Source: an uncultured Lachnospiraceae bacterium (GTDB lineage Bacteria > Bacillota > Clostridia > Lachnospirales > Lachnospiraceae). Taken from it: 16,423 nt of DNA. Below, one piece after another: positions 13,534-16,423 of the stretch (its first letter is position 1; each line of letters opens with the position of its first letter). The notes below the pieces were generated by a model. That model was not told where the DNA came from, did no database searches, and worked only from the letters and a program-made list of their open reading frames with translations. The DNA is taken from the NCBI GenBank assembly GCA_910588965.1, contig CAJUSO010000044.1, forward strand, positions 1 through 16,423, in the 5' to 3' direction. The translations under genes and the position numbers were made by a program.

Positions 13534-14400
13534 TCAAAAGCGCTTCCAATGCTCCTCGTATATATTGTTCAGTTCTGCGCACACCAGCAAGATATAAATC
13601 CCAAAATACAGCCACAGCATCACCAAAATCACCGTAGTCAGGCTCCCATACATGGAAAACCCATTAAAATAATCCACATATACGGAAATCCCAAACGACA
13701 GGGCGTACCACCCTACCGCCCCCATCACGCTGCCTGGCAGCTGGCTGCGGATGGCTGCCTTGCGGTTGGGCAGCATCTTAAAGAGCATGGCAAAGAACAG
13801 CATCAGCGCCCCAATCAGGATAAGCGCCCGCAGGCTCAGGACGCCCTGGGTAATGTCCGCTACAATGGGCAGGTATTCCCGGATCAGATGCTGCAGGCTG
13901 TTCCCAAATACCAGAAGGGTCAGGGTAGCGATAATGGCCACCACCAGGATTACGGTATATAGGATTGCCCGGAAACGCAGGAACAGCCAGTTCCTGGTCT
14001 CTTCAATGTCATACACTTTATTCAGGCCGTTGGCCAGGTACTGGATGCCCTTTGCCGCGGACCACATTGCAGCCACTGCCGCAGCCGATACAATCCCAAC
14101 GGAATCATTGTAAATTTCATGGATAATCCCAATCAGGAACGGGGAAATATAATCCGGCATCAGCCGGTTCACGCTCTCTAAGACCATTGCCTCTGTGACC
14201 GGCGTATACTGCACCAGGGAAATAAACAGCATCACAAAGGGGATTAAGGACAGCACAATAAAAAACGCCGACTGTGCCGCATAGGCGCTAATATCATCCT
14301 CCTTGCATTTTGCTGCAAATTCCCTGATTCCTGCAATTACCTTCCACATCATATCCCCATCTCCATCTGTTCCAGGCTTTTTCTTCTTTTCCCATCCCAT
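13534..14400 (-). CDS. YihY/BrkB-family inner membrane protein
   Basis: Family of polytopic membrane proteins (once mis-assigned as RNase BN) of uncertain biochemical role, sometimes linked to envelope function or transport. After a short basic/acidic N-terminus the family motif ISAYAAQSAFFIVLSLIPF is present, followed by about six hydrophobic segments. AMWSAAKGIQYLANGLNKVYDIEETRNWL and GSLTTVILVMLWLYFGIYILLVCAELN are characteristic. The length of 288 residues from the chosen ATG is normal. ATG at 14398-14400 is preferred because AGGA lies about eight bases upstream; an upstream in-frame TTG at 14425-14427 and a downstream ATG pair near 14350 are alternatives. It follows the SpoIID-like gene by 50 bp on the same strand, so the two may form an operon. 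Confidence 0.9.
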   Translation of the reverse strand: MGWEKKKKPGTDGDGDMMWKVIAGIREFAAKCKEDDISAYAAQSAFFIVLSLIPFVMLFISLVQYTPVTEAMVLESVNRLMPDYISPFLIGIIHEIYNDSVGIVSAAAVAAMWSAAKGIQYLANGLNKVYDIEETRNWLFLRFRAILYTVILVVAIIATLTLLVFGNSLQHLIREYLPIVADITQGVLSLRALILIGALMLFFAMLFKMLPNRKAAIRSQLPGSVMGAVGWYALSFGISVYVDYFNGFSMYGSLTTVILVMLWLYFGIYILLVCAELNNIYEEHWKRF

Positions 14401-14450
14401 TATATTTCCTAACTGCCGCAATTGCAACTATAAAAGCCAAAATACTGCAA

Positions 14451-16423
14451 TTAGTCCCCATTGTAAATATTTTCAATGGCGATATCATGGTAAAATTCTT
14501 TTAAAATCTCCACATATCCCATGCCGGCCTTTGCCATGCCGTTGGCCCCGTTCTGGCTCATGCCAAGCCCATGGCCATAGCCTCCCCCAAACACATGGAA
14601 GCCTTCCTTCTCTGGCGCCGCCATGCAGCAGGCGCTGGGAAGCAGGGACATATCAACGGGATTCCCTTCCTGGTCTGTCACCTGCACAGCGGCAGCCCCC
14701 AGGACAAACCGGATATTATACTCGGTAAGCAGCTCCACACTCCCCTTCTCATAGGAAATGCACAGCCGCCGCAGACAGCCGCCAGCTTCCCGTTCCTTGG
14801 CCTCAATCCCCACAATCTTCCCAAACCCAGGCAAATCCCCTTCTGTACCAGGCGACCCATCCCCTTTTACAAACAGTACGTTGCCCCCATTGGCCTGGGC
14901 GCGGGATACAATTGCGCCGTTTATAGCTTCCAGCTTCCCTTTGGTATCCAGAACGGCCTCCCAGCGGAAATATGGGCTGTCACTGTCATAGGCCTGCACC
15001 TCTTTCCCCTGGATAAACGCCTCAAAAGCATCTTCTTTTGAAAGATCCGAAGTCCCGCCCTCCGTCACCAGCGGAATCCCTTTCAGATACCCGTGCGCCT
15101 CATCTTCCGGCAGGTTCCAGACGCCAATATCCTGGGTGTAGCCGCAGGAAGTAGAGAAAAAGTAGGCCTCCGCAACCTCCCCTTGGTATTTTATCACTTC
15201 CCCCACCGTATCATCCACTGCCAGGTTCGTCTTGGGATCCTCCTGCTGTTTATTGTACACCTGGTAGCTGGTGCTGTCGTCCACATGGGCGCCGTAAGCC
15301 GCGTAGCTATTGTTCAGAAGCTGGATATAGGCATAGCTCCTGGCACAGACCGCCTGGACGCATAGAGCCTGGCGTTCATAAGAAGCCGGCATCTCACTGG
15401 GCACGACGCCATACAAGTATTGCTCCAAAGGCAGCTCATTCACCACGCCATAACCCTCCGGGTATTTCCGGATTTCCAGCGTGCCGCGGTATCCCAGGGA
15501 AATATGTTCTTTGTCCCCATTTGAGAAATAAAACCGCCCATCCTTCTTTTTCATGGAAACCTTCACATAGTCTTCCCCGTCCCCAAAATATTCCGACACA
15601 CGGATAAGCTTGTTTTTCTTAATCTTCTTTTTTGTATCGCCTACGGTAACCGTACAGCCTGCATCTGCCACAAACATGGGGTCTCCATGGAAGATGCCGT
15701 TTTCCCCGTTCAGCAGCAATACCCGGATATTGTCCATAGAAGCGGGCTCCTTAAGGATAATGCCGCAGACATCCTTTTCTGCCACCACAAAATCTGCCTT
15801 AAGGTTCCCCACCAGCAGCTTGGATTCGTCCAGCTGCTCTACCGTCCCATACGTCTTATATATTTTCAGGTTCCCGCTATGCTTCAATGCCCCATATCCG
15901 GAAATCTCGATTTTCTCATCATCAAAGCTTAATACCTTACCGGAAATCACATCTTCTTTCTTATAAACAGCGGACACCTTGCCGCCCTTCCATTCCATAT
16001 CGCAGATTGTATCCCGGATTTCTTCATTAAGCCCCTCCACATCCAGGGGGATTTCCCTACCCTCAAAGAGGATTGCTGCCTGCCCCTCCCCCGCGGTATG
16101 CACAAATACATTTTTGAGGGTAACCGGCTCCTGGCACCTGCCTTTTATCCCAATGATACGTCCGTCCATCACATATGCCTGGTACATATCGTAATAGTGG
16201 AAATAGTCTACGCCTTTTGCCACTTCATAATACCCCTCCTGGGTCAGCTTACGCAATCCCCCAGGCTCTTCCCCCGCTTCTTGGCCGCTCTCCTCCGCTT
16301 CCCCCTCTAAATCCTGTCCTTCTTGGCTTCCTTTTCCTTCCGAATCCTGTCCTTCTTGGCTTCCTTCCCCTTCCGAATCCTGTCCTTCTTGGCTTCCTTC
16401 CCCTTCCGAATCCTGTCCTTCTT
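14451..16423 (-). CDS. SpoIID/LytB-domain protein with acidic repeat region, 5' end outside window
   Basis: The reading frame is open to the right edge, so the true start and any signal peptide are not seen; the TTG at 16254-16256 is simply internal. The C-terminal half is a SpoIID/LytB domain: LEIRKYPEGYGVVNELPLEQYLYGVVPSEMP with the presumed catalytic Glu at 15393-15395, AVCARSYAY, DDSTSYQVY, and the final GGGYGHGLGMSQNGANGMAKAG. In SpoIID this domain is a lytic transglycosylase that cuts peptidoglycan glycan strands during engulfment; LytB relatives modify other wall hydrolases. The region before it (about 15480-16256) is a beta-rich segment of unknown fold, longer than in classical SpoIID, so this is not simply the canonical spoIID. 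The most N-terminal visible part is a Glu/Gly/Ser/Gln-rich repeat linker, probably on the outside of the cell. Confidence 0.88.
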   Translation of the reverse strand, partial: EGQDSEGEGSQEGQDSEGEGSQEGQDSEGKGSQEGQDLEGEAEESGQEAGEEPGGLRKLTQEGYYEVAKGVDYFHYYDMYQAYVMDGRIIGIKGRCQEPVTLKNVFVHTAGEGQAAILFEGREIPLDVEGLNEEIRDTICDMEWKGGKVSAVYKKEDVISGKVLSFDDEKIEISGYGALKHSGNLKIYKTYGTVEQLDESKLLVGNLKADFVVAEKDVCGIILKEPASMDNIRVLLLNGENGIFHGDPMFVADAGCTVTVGDTKKKIKKNKLIRVSEYFGDGEDYVKVSMKKKDGRFYFSNGDKEHISLGYRGTLEIRKYPEGYGVVNELPLEQYLYGVVPSEMPASYERQALCVQAVCARSYAYIQLLNNSYAAYGAHVDDSTSYQVYNKQQEDPKTNLAVDDTVGEVIKYQGEVAEAYFFSTSCGYTQDIGVWNLPEDEAHGYLKGIPLVTEGGTSDLSKEDAFEAFIQGKEVQAYDSDSPYFRWEAVLDTKGKLEAINGAIVSRAQANGGNVLFVKGDGSPGTEGDLPGFGKIVGIEAKEREAGGCLRRLCISYEKGSVELLTEYNIRFVLGAAAVQVTDQEGNPVDMSLLPSACCMAAPEKEGFHVFGGGYGHGLGMSQNGANGMAKAGMGYVEILKEFYHDIAIENIYNGD
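16311..16423 (-). repeat. 33-bp tandem repeat encoding an acidic 11-residue unit
   Basis: Three full 33-bp copies (16311-16343, 16344-16376, 16377-16409) and the first 14 bp of a fourth run into the right edge; the true number is unknown. Copies 2 and 3 appear identical and copy 1 differs by very few bases. In the frame of the SpoIID-like gene each encodes a unit close to SQEGQDSEGEG; the first copy has Lys for Glu at one place and Leu for Ser at its end. Near-identity at DNA level suggests recent copy-number change. Confidence 0.93.

Noticed and set aside
13421..13615. 64-codon minus-strand frame over the yihY 3' end and pheS promoter
   Set aside because: Out of frame with yihY and running into the T-box leader; its content is explained by the yihY coding region and the regulatory sequences.
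13534..14400. RNase BN annotation for the YihY-family protein
   Set aside because: This old assignment for the family was an error; the protein is clearly polytopic and has no nuclease motif.
16311..16423. Direct repeats as a possible CRISPR array
   Set aside because: The 33-bp units are directly adjacent with no spacers, and keep the reading frame of the SpoIID-like gene, so this is a coding tandem repeat.

Overview
The window looks like chromosomal DNA from an anaerobic, low-to-mid GC member of the Clostridia, most likely a Lachnospiraceae gut commensal. This rests on several things together: a T-box leader in front of pheST, strong AGGAGG-type ribosome binding sites, SleB and SpoIID/LytB wall hydrolases typical of the spore-forming lineage, a VanR/VanS-like two-component pair, and a secreted family 8 polysaccharide lyase of the kind that cuts host glycosaminoglycans. 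The species cannot be named from this sequence.

Layout, left to right. Positions 1-2328 (minus) hold a secreted PL8 lyase whose 3' end lies off the left edge. Its control region (about 2340-2460) is an AT-rich island with a promoter, a large dyad and a 16-bp CGCG-centred palindrome. Two intrinsic terminators (2550-2640) follow threonine synthase thrC (2660-4156, minus). A membrane-anchored SleB-family wall hydrolase (4271-5113, minus) lies upstream of thrC on the same strand. A roughly 400-bp divergent intergenic region separates it from the only plus-strand genes, an OmpR/VanR-type response regulator (5516-6220) and its overlapping histidine kinase (6195-7505). The kinase gene converges, with only 8 bp between stop codons, on a minus-strand gene (7514-8131) for a ribbon-helix-helix protein with an unidentified C-terminal domain. 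That gene has its own near-consensus promoter.

The right half is all minus strand. A SpoIID/LytB-domain protein (14451 to beyond the right edge) carries a 33-bp tandem repeat encoding an acidic 11-residue unit, and is followed by a YihY/BrkB-family membrane protein (13534-14400). Next come a promoter and T-box riboswitch (about 13173-13490), then pheS (12067-13086), pheT (9561-11981) and queA (8448-9515), ending at a perfect 16-bp terminator hairpin (8376-8411). Because pheT and queA are 45 bp apart with no terminator between them, queA is probably read from the T-box-controlled pheST transcript.

Most of the window is ordinary housekeeping and cell-envelope content. I see no phage, insertion sequence, CRISPR array or obvious new multi-gene system. 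The least explained items are the RHH-plus-unknown-domain protein, the operator-like structures upstream of the lyase, the VanRS-like pair with no visible output gene, and the open reading frame that continues past the sleB-like amber stop.
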